From NCBI GenBank assembly GCA_964450405.1, contig CAYVCQ010000021.1, forward strand, positions 1 through 64,000: a DNA stretch of 64,000 nt, in the 5' to 3' direction. Shown here one piece after another: positions 8,536 to 17,749 of this stretch (positions are counted from its first letter, which is position 1; each line of letters begins with the position of its first letter). Source of the DNA: WRGT01 sp964450405. GTDB taxonomy: Bacteria; Spirochaetota; UBA4802; UBA5550. The notes beneath the pieces are model-generated. The model was not told the origin of the DNA. It saw nothing but the letters and a program-made list of their open reading frames with translations, and searched no databases. Position numbers and translations under genes: made by a program.

Positions 8536-9038
8536 TTCTTAAAAAAACTATACTTATCCTAAGTCTTAGCTTTTATCTTTCGTGTTCTTCATCAACCAAA
8601 AACATTTCTTCAATCGATGTCAACCTGATCGTTCCCGGAAAGACAGCTGAGGGTTATAATATAGGAGATCGTATCGAAGATAATGAACTTATACAATATG
8701 ACAATGAAAAGAAAAGCATAGGAGATATTCTCGAAATTGAAGCATTTAAATATTTAACATTCGATTCAATAATCTATAAAGATGACTCTTCTGTTATATT
8801 TATTAAAGATGGAGTTATAAACGCCATTGCAGGTTTAAAAATTGAAAGAAGGGTAACATCCGATGCTGTTCTTCTTTCCAGAGGAATAGACAACTTTATT
8901 CTTAATTATGGAAACAAGGGGCTTCTTACTAGCAGCAGCGGTAATCATAAAGTATATTACTATAAAGAATTAGGAATAGCCGTATTCAATGATGACTCTG
9001 ATGGTTCTATAAATATGTATTTAATCTTTAATAAATAA
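8532..9038 (+). CDS. Lipoprotein of unknown function
   Basis: 168 residues. The signal peptide MILKKTILILSLSFYLSCSS ends in the lipobox YLSC, so Cys18 is the likely lipidated residue and the protein should be envelope-anchored. Its start overlaps the rsmG stop by ATGA, so it is translationally coupled to rsmG. The mature part has alternating beta strands and ends with VYYYKELGIAVFNDD, but I recognise no domain. A run of Ser follows the Cys, as is common in spirochaetal lipoproteins. Confidence 0.7.
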   Translation: MILKKTILILSLSFYLSCSSSTKNISSIDVNLIVPGKTAEGYNIGDRIEDNELIQYDNEKKSIGDILEIEAFKYLTFDSIIYKDDSSVIFIKDGVINAIAGLKIERRVTSDAVLLSRGIDNFILNYGNKGLLTSSSGNHKVYYYKELGIAVFNDDSDGSINMYLIFNK

Positions 9039-9198
9039 ACCCGCATTAATGAATGGTTAACTTCAGTATTATAATTTAATATTTCTCAACTTCTTTACTT
9101 CCAGGATATTATGTCATATTAGATTATGATATAAATTATCGTTGATTTATACCTCCCTGATTCATACTTTATAGTAAAATGAAACAGGAACTGACAAA

Positions 9199-10713
9199 AT
9201 GAAAATCAGAAACATTTTTATTACAATAGCTATTATACTTCAGGCACCATATTTATCCAGCCAGGAAATAGATTCCAGTTCTATCATTAAATACATGGTG
9301 TTTCCTGAGGAGGAGTATAGTTTAGGCAATAGGATTAATAATCCGCTTTTTGCTATATTTATTAGAAATAAAGAAATCAATACGACAGAATTAAAAAAAA
9401 CAATATCCAGCCTGGAGAAAATTCTCAGCGATAAAACAAATCCATATGTTTACTATCAGCTGGGAAATTATTATAAGGATCTGAATGATATAGAAAGTTC
9501 AATTAGATTCTTTAAAAAATTTCTATCATTGACCAGCCGGATTGATTTTGAAGGCAATGAAAATATTAAGATAATAATAAGCAGAGGAGAAACATACTAC
9601 TCGCTCTCAGAAATAGATCTGAGAACAGAGAAAAATTTTAATCTTGAAAAATCACTTCTTCATTTTAAAAAATCAATAGAATTGAATCCTGATGATTACA
9701 ATAGCTGGTTAAAACTAGGAGACTGCTATTTATCTCTTGGAAATCCAAAGGAGGCTATATACTGTTATACAAAAAATTCTGAAAAAAATAAAAATGATAT
9801 ATTGCTCAACACAAGACTTCAAGCAGCATCTTTTCAAATAGAATACATAAAGTTGATAAATAGTCCGCTATCCGGTAAAATTGAAAATCAATCGATAATA
9901 GACGGTATTGATTTTGATTACATTCAGACAGCAATAAATAATTCCCCTGCAGATTTGAAAGAATCTCTAAAATTACAGCATTATATATATCTGTTAAGAT
10001 TAATGCTTATCAAGAGTGAATCCTTTGTTAAAAATAACAGGAATGATTCGATTCATTTAAATACTATTTTTTCAGAGAATGAAAAGGGAATACTTAAAGA
10101 AGTTGAAAAACTACTACTCATTACTGACAGGAACATAGGAAAATTTGATCTTGAATATCTATCTTGTATAGTTAGTTATCTTCAAGCTGATTATATAAAG
10201 TCAGCTTCTACATTCAGGAAGATGCTTAATGAGAATTTTTATTCGGAATTAATTGCTGATGAAATTTTATTTATTAGCTTACAAATAATAAAAGATAATA
10301 ATATTATTAAAAAAATTATCGAAGATGCTATCAAAATAAAACCTGATCCAAAATACTATTTATACGTTGCGGGCCTAGAGTTTAGAAAAAAAAATCTCGA
10401 AAAAGCAGAAATGCTCTGCAACCGTGTTTTGAATATTGATAAGACTAATCTGGAAGCATATTCCGGAATTGCAGTAATCAATGCTTTAAAAGGAAATTAC
10501 ATTACTGCAGATGAAATGATTAAAAAAGGAAACTCCCTGAATATAAATTTAAAAAACAATATTCTTTCAAATGAAATGAAGGTAAATGAGGCTGTAATTG
10601 CTTTGCTTAAAAATGAAAAAGAAAGAGCTTACTTACTCCTTAGAACGGTTATTTCTGTCGATAATAATGAGAAGGCTTCAGAATTATATAACAGGTACTT
10701 TATTAAAAAATGA
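9199..10713 (+). CDS. Exported TPR-repeat protein
   Basis: 504 residues. A hydrophobic N-terminus (KIRNIFITIAIILQAPYLSS) looks like a signal peptide. TPR-type helical repeats are visible at about 85-120 (YYQLGNYYKDLNDIESSIRF), 155-205 (SLLHFKKSIELNPDDYNSWL, LGDCYLSLGNPKEAIYCYTK) and near 390-450 (AGLEFRKKNLEKAEMLCNRV). It is probably a periplasmic scaffold for protein-protein contacts. It overlaps hisI by ATGA at its 3' end, so the two are co-translated although their roles look unrelated. SD is a modest CAGGAA. Confidence 0.75.
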   Translation: MKIRNIFITIAIILQAPYLSSQEIDSSSIIKYMVFPEEEYSLGNRINNPLFAIFIRNKEINTTELKKTISSLEKILSDKTNPYVYYQLGNYYKDLNDIESSIRFFKKFLSLTSRIDFEGNENIKIIISRGETYYSLSEIDLRTEKNFNLEKSLLHFKKSIELNPDDYNSWLKLGDCYLSLGNPKEAIYCYTKNSEKNKNDILLNTRLQAASFQIEYIKLINSPLSGKIENQSIIDGIDFDYIQTAINNSPADLKESLKLQHYIYLLRLMLIKSESFVKNNRNDSIHLNTIFSENEKGILKEVEKLLLITDRNIGKFDLEYLSCIVSYLQADYIKSASTFRKMLNENFYSELIADEILFISLQIIKDNNIIKKIIEDAIKIKPDPKYYLYVAGLEFRKKNLEKAEMLCNRVLNIDKTNLEAYSGIAVINALKGNYITADEMIKKGNSLNINLKNNILSNEMKVNEAVIALLKNEKERAYLLLRTVISVDNNEKASELYNRYFIKK

Positions 10714-11093
10714 AAAAATACAAAATTGATTTTGAAAAAAACAACGGAATTGTTCCTGCAGTTGTTCAGGATGAAAAAACCGGCGATGTACTTATGCTGG
10801 CCTATATCAATGAGGAGGCTTTTGTCCTTACTCAAACAACAGGTTATGCCCACTACTGGAGCAGATCAAAAAAAAGAATCTGGAAGAAGGGTGAATCTTC
10901 AGGACATTTACAATTAGTAAAAGAGATATATCTGGACTGCGACAGCGATACTCTTCTTTTAAAAGTAACACAAATAGGAGAGGCTGCCTGTCACGAAGGT
11001 TACAGAAGCTGTTTTTTCAGGCGCCTCGAAGGTGATGATTCTGTAATTGAAACATCCCCTCTTTTTAATCCATCAGAAATATATAGAGATTAA
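10710..11093 (+). CDS. hisI: Phosphoribosyl-AMP cyclohydrolase
   Basis: 127 residues, the size of a stand-alone HisI without the HisE domain. Family motifs are present: LMLAYINEEAF, the YWSRSKKRIWKKGESSGH block, YLDCDSDTLLLKV (metal-binding Asp/Cys) and ACHEGYRSCFFR (metal-binding Cys pair). It opens the ring of phosphoribosyl-AMP in histidine biosynthesis. No other his gene lies in the window, so the pathway genes are scattered in this genome. The ATG overlaps the stop of the TPR gene (ATGA). Confidence 0.95.
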   Translation: MKKYKIDFEKNNGIVPAVVQDEKTGDVLMLAYINEEAFVLTQTTGYAHYWSRSKKRIWKKGESSGHLQLVKEIYLDCDSDTLLLKVTQIGEAACHEGYRSCFFRRLEGDDSVIETSPLFNPSEIYRD

Positions 11094-11098
11094 ATATA

Positions 11099-13261
11099 AT
11101 GGTAAAAATGAATGAAATCGATTTGACTGAAACTCTGATTGCATTACCTCGGGGAGGTTATCTTGTCCAGACACCTTCAGGTTATGTTCAATTCGGATCA
11201 CCTCCGGAAACCATTAAAGATACTATGAAACTGCCGGGAGGCGTTCCGGAAATATTTGTTCTTCCAGAGAAAATGTTTAACTGGATTAAAGGTATAAGTA
11301 TTGCTGAAATTGAATTTCCTTTATACTGGAATTATTTTATAAGGAAAAAAAAGACACTCATAATCTGCAGGGAAGAGCAGTTTCCAAAAATGAGAAAGAT
11401 TCTTGAAGAATCAGTTTTTGGGCCGGAATCATTTAATATAGCCGACGACTACTCCATGGGCATCGATGTCACACTTGTACCAAATATACGCTCGGAAATG
11501 AATTACTTCAGAAATAACAACAAGCTGTCAAATATGGTTCAATTTGGTTTATTTCGAAATAATAAGTTTTCTCATAAAGGGGTATCAATCACTATTGAAC
11601 AGGATGGAGATTATCGATTGTACTTTAAGAATGAATGCCTGGCTAAGATTCCAGGCAACATCGAATATAAATCTACTTACATGATTGGAGAAAGGTTGCC
11701 CGAACCATATCTCCCTCCCCTTTTTGGAGTTACATGCCTAGGTCCAAGTCACGGATTTGACCCGGAGGAAAATACATCGGGTTTTATCATTTGGCTAAAT
11801 CATCAGGGTATAATGGTTGATCCGCCAGTTAACTCAACTGAGTGGCTGGAAGATTCAAATGTAAGTCCTAAGTTTATTGATAGTATTATCCTTACTCATT
11901 GCCATGCAGATCATGATGCAGGAACTTTCCAGAAAATTCTTGAAGAGGGAAAAGTAACTGTTTATTCTACAGAAACTGTTATGATGAGTTTTCTTCAAAA
12001 GTATTCAGCGCTTAGCGACGTTAGTACTGAATATCTCAGGAGTCTTTTTGATTTTTATCCGGTGAAAATCGGTAACCCTCTATATATAAATGGCGGGAAA
12101 TTTGAGATGTTCTATACGCTTCATTCTATCCCGACTATTGGATTTAAGATGGAGTTTCAGAATCAATCATTCGTTTACTCCTCTGACCACAATAATGATC
12201 CTGAACTTCATAGTTTATTGTTTGAACAGAACGTTATAAACAAAACCCGGTACGATGAGTTAAAAAACTTTCCATGGAACTCTAAAGTAATTTATCATGA
12301 ATCTGGCATACCTCCACTTCACACTCCGATAAATTATATGAACACACTCCCCGATGATATACAAAAAAGAATAGTTATTTATCATATCGCGAAAAAAGAT
12401 TTTCCTCAGGAAACATCTCTTACTCTGGCAAAATTTGGTATGGAAAATACATTATACTTTGAAACAGAAGCTCCAACGCATGAAGATGCATATCAGATTT
12501 TAAGTGTTTTCAAACGAATCGACTTTATGAGTGATCTTCCGGTTTGGAAGGCACAGGAACTCCTTGATATTGTTGTAATTAAAAAATTCAGCAAGGGTGA
12601 GAAAATAATTGAAAAGAACACAACCGGTAGTGAATTTTTTATTATCTATTCCGGAAATATATCAGTAAGAAGTGAAGGTCTTGAACGTGATAAGATCTAT
12701 GGTCCATATGATTATTTCGGAGAGGTTTCTCTAATTACCGGTCAGACAAGAGCCGCAGATATTTATGCACAAACCGATGTTGTACTATTTACAATAGTGA
12801 AGGATAAATTTCTTAATTTTATAGTGGGAACTGAATTTGAAAAAATACTTACAAAAGTAGCAGCAAACAGAAGCATTGAAACGTGGAATCTTCTTTCAAT
12901 GAATAATTTTTTTAAACTATGTACTCCCACTCAAAAAACATGGCTAGAATCAATATTTGTTCCACATAGAGTGGACAAACCTGAAACCTTAATTAAAGAG
13001 GGTGAGATCCTGCATACTCTTTATCTGATTAGAGATGGAGAGATTGATGTTTATAAAAATAGTAAAAAAATTACAACTCTCGGAAAAGGTGATTTCGTAG
13101 GTTCTCTTGAAAGATTACATAAAAATCTGCCGGCAGTTTACACTTTTAAAAATGTGAAGCCTGTTTCTCTTTTTGCTTTACCGGGGGCAGATCTAAAATT
13201 TTTTATTGATAAAAATCCGGGACTGTTAATGAAGTTTACTTATGAAATTATGGAAAAGTAA
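11099..13261 (+). CDS. MBL-fold hydrolase with two C-terminal cyclic-nucleotide-binding domains
   Basis: 720 residues. A metallo-beta-lactamase-fold domain occupies roughly 200-460, with H267-C-H269-A-D271-H272 as the metal ligands and SSDHNND further on. The N-terminal ~190 residues show no domain I recognise. Two cNMP domains follow: the first (about 480-590) keeps a phosphate-binding cassette (FGEVSLITGQTRAADIYAQ, Arg present), while the second (about 620-715) lacks the cassette Arg-Ala. The layout fits a cyclic-nucleotide-regulated phosphodiesterase, but activity is inferred. It starts 5 bases after hisI and abuts nadK directly (TAA then ATG). Confidence 0.82.
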   Translation: MVKMNEIDLTETLIALPRGGYLVQTPSGYVQFGSPPETIKDTMKLPGGVPEIFVLPEKMFNWIKGISIAEIEFPLYWNYFIRKKKTLIICREEQFPKMRKILEESVFGPESFNIADDYSMGIDVTLVPNIRSEMNYFRNNNKLSNMVQFGLFRNNKFSHKGVSITIEQDGDYRLYFKNECLAKIPGNIEYKSTYMIGERLPEPYLPPLFGVTCLGPSHGFDPEENTSGFIIWLNHQGIMVDPPVNSTEWLEDSNVSPKFIDSIILTHCHADHDAGTFQKILEEGKVTVYSTETVMMSFLQKYSALSDVSTEYLRSLFDFYPVKIGNPLYINGGKFEMFYTLHSIPTIGFKMEFQNQSFVYSSDHNNDPELHSLLFEQNVINKTRYDELKNFPWNSKVIYHESGIPPLHTPINYMNTLPDDIQKRIVIYHIAKKDFPQETSLTLAKFGMENTLYFETEAPTHEDAYQILSVFKRIDFMSDLPVWKAQELLDIVVIKKFSKGEKIIEKNTTGSEFFIIYSGNISVRSEGLERDKIYGPYDYFGEVSLITGQTRAADIYAQTDVVLFTIVKDKFLNFIVGTEFEKILTKVAANRSIETWNLLSMNNFFKLCTPTQKTWLESIFVPHRVDKPETLIKEGEILHTLYLIRDGEIDVYKNSKKITTLGKGDFVGSLERLHKNLPAVYTFKNVKPVSLFALPGADLKFFIDKNPGLLMKFTYEIMEK

Positions 13262-14119
13262 ATGATAAAAAAAATATCAATTAACTTCAGACCTGACGAT
13301 TATATATCACTTGATATAATTAAGAATATTACAGATATTCTGTCAGATAAAAATATTACAGTCCAACTCCCCGATTATAAAATTCTGCATAATGGAATTC
13401 TGGAAAAATATATCTCAAACGAAAATGAATATCTTACCACTCCGGATCTAGTTGTTGCTATAGGTGGAGATGGGACATTTCTAAAAACAGCCCGTATGTT
13501 TTTAGAAAATGGATCGCCGATTTTCGGCATAAACAGAGGGAAACTTGGATTCCTTACAGAATTCAGTCCCGCGGAATATGAGGTTTATTTTCTGCAGATT
13601 TTAGAAGGAAAATTCAATATTGCTGAACGTAATGTTATGGAGGCTGTTCACAATAAAAATGGAGATAGTCAATCTCTTTATTTCTTTAATGATGCTGTAA
13701 TTACTAAAGGAGCCTTTTCAAGGGCGATACAGATAGAGCTTCATGTTAACGATCTCTTTCTTAATAAATACTCAGGAGATGGATTAATTATTGCAACTGC
13801 AACGGGATCAACGGCATATTCTCTTTCAGCAGGGGGGCCCATAATTGTACCCGATTCAAATGATGTTTTCATCGTAAATCCTGTTTGCCCTCATTCACTT
13901 TCGATCAGACCGCTTGTACTCCCTGCTGCATCAAGTCTTAAAGCGATAACATTAACTGATATGACAAATTTATTATTGACAATTGATGGTCAGCAGGCTA
14001 TCGAATTTTCTACGGGGGATGAATTGATATTCCGCAAAACCGATAAGAAAATGAAACTGATTCTTCATCCTGAAAAAAACTACTTCTCAATCCTCAGGGA
14101 AAAACTAAACTGGGGCTGA
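13262..14119 (+). CDS. nadK: NAD kinase
   Basis: 285 residues, normal for bacterial NAD kinase. The GGDGTFLKTARMF motif near residue 68 carries the catalytic GGDG, followed by FGINRGKLGFLTEF and the NDAVI and SGDGLIIATATGSTAYSLSAGGP blocks. It phosphorylates NAD to NADP in the cytoplasm. The start codon follows the preceding stop with no gap. nadK-recN adjacency is common across bacteria and supports the call. Confidence 0.96.
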   Translation: MIKKISINFRPDDYISLDIIKNITDILSDKNITVQLPDYKILHNGILEKYISNENEYLTTPDLVVAIGGDGTFLKTARMFLENGSPIFGINRGKLGFLTEFSPAEYEVYFLQILEGKFNIAERNVMEAVHNKNGDSQSLYFFNDAVITKGAFSRAIQIELHVNDLFLNKYSGDGLIIATATGSTAYSLSAGGPIIVPDSNDVFIVNPVCPHSLSIRPLVLPAASSLKAITLTDMTNLLLTIDGQQAIEFSTGDELIFRKTDKKMKLILHPEKNYFSILREKLNWG

Positions 14120-14143
14120 TTTTACCTTCATAGGATACCGATT

Positions 14144-15850
14144 ATGCTTCTTGATCTTAGAATAAAAAACTTTGTTATTATTGATTCACTATCTGTGACA
14201 TTCAATCAGGGACTCAATATTCTGAGCGGTGAAACAGGTGCAGGTAAATCTATCCTTATTGACGCTCTTTCCGGTGTGCTTGGAGAGAAGATGAGTGTAG
14301 ACATGATAAGAACAGGATTTGACAGAGCGTCGCTGGAAGCTGTTTTTGACATTTCCTCACTGGATGAATTAAAAAAAATTCTGGAAGATTCGGGCATTGA
14401 GAATGAAGATGATACTCTCATAATTCACAGAGAACTCTTTGCTAATGGAAAGGGACGATGCTACGCAAATTCAATCCAGATACCAATTGCTAAATTAAAA
14501 GAGATCTCAGAAAATCTTATAGATATTCACGGTCAGAACGAGCATCAGAATATTATTAATATTGCACGACATAGAGAGCTTCTGGATAGCTTCGGTTCTC
14601 TCAATGGTGAAGTGAGTAAAGTTAAAGAGATTCATGAAAAATTATCCTCCATAAGAAATAAAATTAACTCTTATCAGATTGATGAAAAAGAGAAAGCAAG
14701 ACGTATTGAGTTTAATACTTTTTCAATAAAAGAGATTGAATCATCAAATCTTAAAATCGGAGAAGATGAAGAACTCAAAACTGAATCAAATCTTCTTACA
14801 AATTCTGAAAAATTATTTACTGAGGTAAACAATACGGCAGATCTCATTTCAGGAGAAAATGGTGTTTTAAGAAATCTAAAAAAAGCTGAATCCAGCTTAT
14901 CCAGAATCTCAGATATCGATCCGAATATCTCATCAATTCTTGACACTATTAGAGAGTCGCTTTTCTCACTGGAAGATTCCACATCTACTCTTAGAGATTA
15001 TAAAAATAATATAGATTTCTCTCCTGAACGCGTTAACCAGGTTGAAGAAAGACTAAGTCTTATCCATTCATTGAAAAAAAAATATGGTGATACAATTCAG
15101 GAAATAATTCAGTATGCAGAAAAAGCAAAAAGCGAACTGGAAACAATTAATTCAAGCGAAGAAGAAATGGAGCAGCTGAAGGATCAGGAGAAAAAAACAG
15201 TTAAAGAGGCAAAGGATCTTGCACTTGATTTATCTGAAAAAAGAAAAGCTGCCGGTAAAAAACTGGAAGATCTTGTTATAAAAGAACTGAATGATCTTGG
15301 AATGGGGGGAACAATTTTCAGGATATCTATCAAAAGAGAAATTAGTGCCGATGGAGATATTGATACCGGAGATAAAAAATACGTACTATACCCTCACGGT
15401 CTAGACCGGATAGAGTTTTTATTATCCGCCAATGAAGGTGAGGATTTAAAACAGCTTCGAAAAGTCGCCTCAGGTGGTGAGATGTCACGTATAATGCTCG
15501 CTCTTAAAAATGTTATTCAATCGGCAGATATTGTTGATACTCTTATTTTTGATGAGGTCGATGCAGGTATCAGCGGTAAGACTGCGGAGATAGTTGGAAG
15601 AAAACTTAAGAATCTCTCTAAAAGAAGACAGGTTTTACTCATTACACATCTCCCGCAAATTGCAGCTATGTCTGACAGTCACTACCTTGTTCAGAAGGGA
15701 AAAAGTGATGGTAGAGTAACAACCATTGTTAAAAATCTAAATGAAAAAGAAAAAATACGTGAAGTTGCCAGAATGCTGGCAGGTGCGGAAATTACAGATA
15801 TTTCTATAAAACACGCAGAGGAACTGATCGAAAAAGCAGGTACCATTTAA
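14144..15850 (+). CDS. recN: DNA repair ATPase RecN
   Basis: 568 residues. Walker A is GETGAGKS at residues 29-36, with a long coiled-coil centre (about 150-370) and Walker B/signature segments VASGGEMSRIMLALK and LIFDEVDAGISG near the C-terminus, as in SMC-like proteins. It takes part in double-strand-break repair and DNA end tethering. The DIHGQNEHQNI block is typical of RecN. The ATG of the next gene overlaps its TAA by one base (TAATG), so the two are coupled. Confidence 0.97.
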   Translation: MLLDLRIKNFVIIDSLSVTFNQGLNILSGETGAGKSILIDALSGVLGEKMSVDMIRTGFDRASLEAVFDISSLDELKKILEDSGIENEDDTLIIHRELFANGKGRCYANSIQIPIAKLKEISENLIDIHGQNEHQNIINIARHRELLDSFGSLNGEVSKVKEIHEKLSSIRNKINSYQIDEKEKARRIEFNTFSIKEIESSNLKIGEDEELKTESNLLTNSEKLFTEVNNTADLISGENGVLRNLKKAESSLSRISDIDPNISSILDTIRESLFSLEDSTSTLRDYKNNIDFSPERVNQVEERLSLIHSLKKKYGDTIQEIIQYAEKAKSELETINSSEEEMEQLKDQEKKTVKEAKDLALDLSEKRKAAGKKLEDLVIKELNDLGMGGTIFRISIKREISADGDIDTGDKKYVLYPHGLDRIEFLLSANEGEDLKQLRKVASGGEMSRIMLALKNVIQSADIVDTLIFDEVDAGISGKTAEIVGRKLKNLSKRRQVLLITHLPQIAAMSDSHYLVQKGKSDGRVTTIVKNLNEKEKIREVARMLAGAEITDISIKHAEELIEKAGTI

Positions 15851-16431
15851 TGCCTTCCGATTCGATTAATCTCACAGATATTCTTACTTTAATTATCCAC
15901 GATATGGTTAGATCCGTCGAAGAGTTTAAATTTTTTGATCTCAATAAAATATTAATCTGTTGTGCTTCAAACCGTAAAGATTTCAGAGGCGCCATTTACG
16001 GAAAGCTTCTTCCTCTCAGATTTAAAGAAGGTTCAGAAGTAATAAAGCATAATGGACGATTCTACACAATCCCTAAAGTTAAAATAAACGACACTGAAAT
16101 CCTTTATATTATTTATTTTTACATACCAAAGTTTTTTAATCTTTCTGCAAAGGATAAAGTAAATGTAATGTTTCATGAGCTGTATCATATTAATCCTGAA
16201 TTCAATGGGGACATAAGACGAATGGGGGAATTTAAATCTGCACATGGTCATTCAAGGAAAGCTTTTGAAAAAAAATACATTGAATACTCGGACCTTTTTT
16301 TTGCTAAGATTAAAGAAACTCCATACTATAATTTTCTTGAAATGAATTCCAATGATATTGAAAGTCGTTTTAAAAAAGTTAAGTATAGAAGAATGAAAAG
16401 CATAAAACCTGTTTTATTGACTACAAACTAG
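15850..16431 (+). CDS. Putative small zinc metallopeptidase (HExxH)
   Basis: 193 residues, no signal peptide. The single catalytic motif FHELYH (HELYH) lies near residue 101, with a following His (AHGH, about residue 128) that could complete a zinc site. It resembles small putative metallopeptidases found in bacteria and phages; I do not know a substrate. It is translationally coupled to recN by a one-base overlap, which raises the question of a DNA-damage role. Its 3' end overlaps the convergent acylphosphatase gene by 4 bases. Confidence 0.65.
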   Translation: MPSDSINLTDILTLIIHDMVRSVEEFKFFDLNKILICCASNRKDFRGAIYGKLLPLRFKEGSEVIKHNGRFYTIPKVKINDTEILYIIYFYIPKFFNLSAKDKVNVMFHELYHINPEFNGDIRRMGEFKSAHGHSRKAFEKKYIEYSDLFFAKIKETPYYNFLEMNSNDIESRFKKVKYRRMKSIKPVLLTTN

Positions 16432-16703
16432 AAATTATAATCTCCATCCGTTTTTCCTGAATAATCGGTTATAGAAATATCATTAATTGATCCAAAAAAC
16501 ATATATGAATCGGGATTTGAAATTAAGGCTGTCAGATAGCTTTTAAAAACTGATTCATCGTCTATATTAAGAATGAGTTTTACAGAACCATCATAAAGAT
16601 TTGAAGCTGATCCGTGTATAGAAAACTTCCTTGCATACTTTGCACAATAACCTCTGCACCCTACTCCCTGAACTCTTCCATTCAAAATAACTTTTTTTAT
16701 CAT
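16428..16703 (-). CDS. Acylphosphatase-like protein
   Basis: 91 residues. The signature GRVQGVGCRGYC near the start contains the catalytic Arg, and GSASNLYDGSV contains the catalytic Asn of the acylphosphatase fold. The usual Phe before Arg is replaced by Cys. The enzyme hydrolyses acyl phosphates such as carbamoyl phosphate. It is convergent with the HExxH gene and overlaps it by 4 bases. Confidence 0.85.
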   Translation of the reverse strand: MIKKVILNGRVQGVGCRGYCAKYARKFSIHGSASNLYDGSVKLILNIDDESVFKSYLTALISNPDSYMFFGSINDISITDYSGKTDGDYNF

Positions 16704-16906
16704 ATTTACCTTTGACTCTTGACATTGGATTGTATTCTATACAACTGATTCCGTTAACTACATTACGGTTAACGATGAATATAGGTAACTAATCAAAACC
16801 CATAGTAATTACCGTTTTCACCGCACCGAAGGCGCGGGGGAACGAATTTAACCACCAGTTTTTAATAGTTACGAAAAACGCTTATAATATAATAACGAAT
16901 GGATTT

Positions 16907-17749
16907 ATGGAAAAAAAATATTTATTAACAACCGATGATGGAACTTCAACTCTTTTTCTAGGAGAATATGAACAGGCTATGCATTCAACTTCAGGTGCAT
17001 ACGAAGAATCTTTATTGAAACATGTTATACCATCGGGAATTCTTCAGCAGAAAGATAAAAATCTCACTGTTCTTGATATAGGTTTTGGTCTGGGATATAA
17101 TGTTCTTGCCTTGATGAATGAGCTTTCAATTAAAGAAGAATCAGAGAAAGTTACTATCATTTCTCTGGAAAAAGAAAGATACTTTTTAGAATTCATGAAT
17201 AGTATTAAATTTAATGATTCAAGAGATTTAATATATAATTTTATTAAAGAGGTTTATTGTTCCGGTGAAGGAAATTTCAAAGGAATAAATCTGAAAATTG
17301 TATTCGGAGATGCCCGGGAGACTATTAAAAGTTTAAATGGTATGAAGTTCCATGCAATCTTTCAGGATCCATTTTCTCCATCGAAGAATCCTGAATTATG
17401 GAGTACACATTATTTTAAATTATTAAAAGAATTACTAACAGATAAGGGAATAATTACAACGTATTCAAGCGCAGACCAGATACGAAGGGCTATGATTGAA
17501 TCAGGGCTGCATATAGGACGAGGTCCATCAGTAGGTAAAAAGAGAGAAGGTACAATAGCATCATTATTTGAAACTAACACAAATATAGACGAGATAGAGA
17601 AAAAAGAGATTATTGAAAATTTAAAATCAGAACCATATGAAGATCCTGATTTTAAATTTTCAAGGGAGGAAATACTGCAGAATAGGCTTAGCAGAATCAG
17701 AGATTTAAAAAATGAATTTAAAGAATGTCATCAAGTTCATCAAAAATAG
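16907..17749 (+). CDS. mnmD: tRNA 5-methylaminomethyl-2-thiouridine methyltransferase-like protein (MnmD)
   Basis: 280 residues; matches the methyltransferase half of MnmC (the stand-alone MnmD form). The SAM site is VLDIGFGLGYNVLALM near residue 55, and the catalytic segment FQDPFSPSKNPELWS lies near residue 154. It would convert nm5s2U34 to mnm5s2U34, downstream of MnmE-MnmG; mnmG is about 9 kb away. The last 32 bases overlap the convergent 586-residue gene. A weak TATAAT lies just upstream, near 16890. Confidence 0.85.
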   Translation: MEKKYLLTTDDGTSTLFLGEYEQAMHSTSGAYEESLLKHVIPSGILQQKDKNLTVLDIGFGLGYNVLALMNELSIKEESEKVTIISLEKERYFLEFMNSIKFNDSRDLIYNFIKEVYCSGEGNFKGINLKIVFGDARETIKSLNGMKFHAIFQDPFSPSKNPELWSTHYFKLLKELLTDKGIITTYSSADQIRRAMIESGLHIGRGPSVGKKREGTIASLFETNTNIDEIEKKEIIENLKSEPYEDPDFKFSREEILQNRLSRIRDLKNEFKECHQVHQK

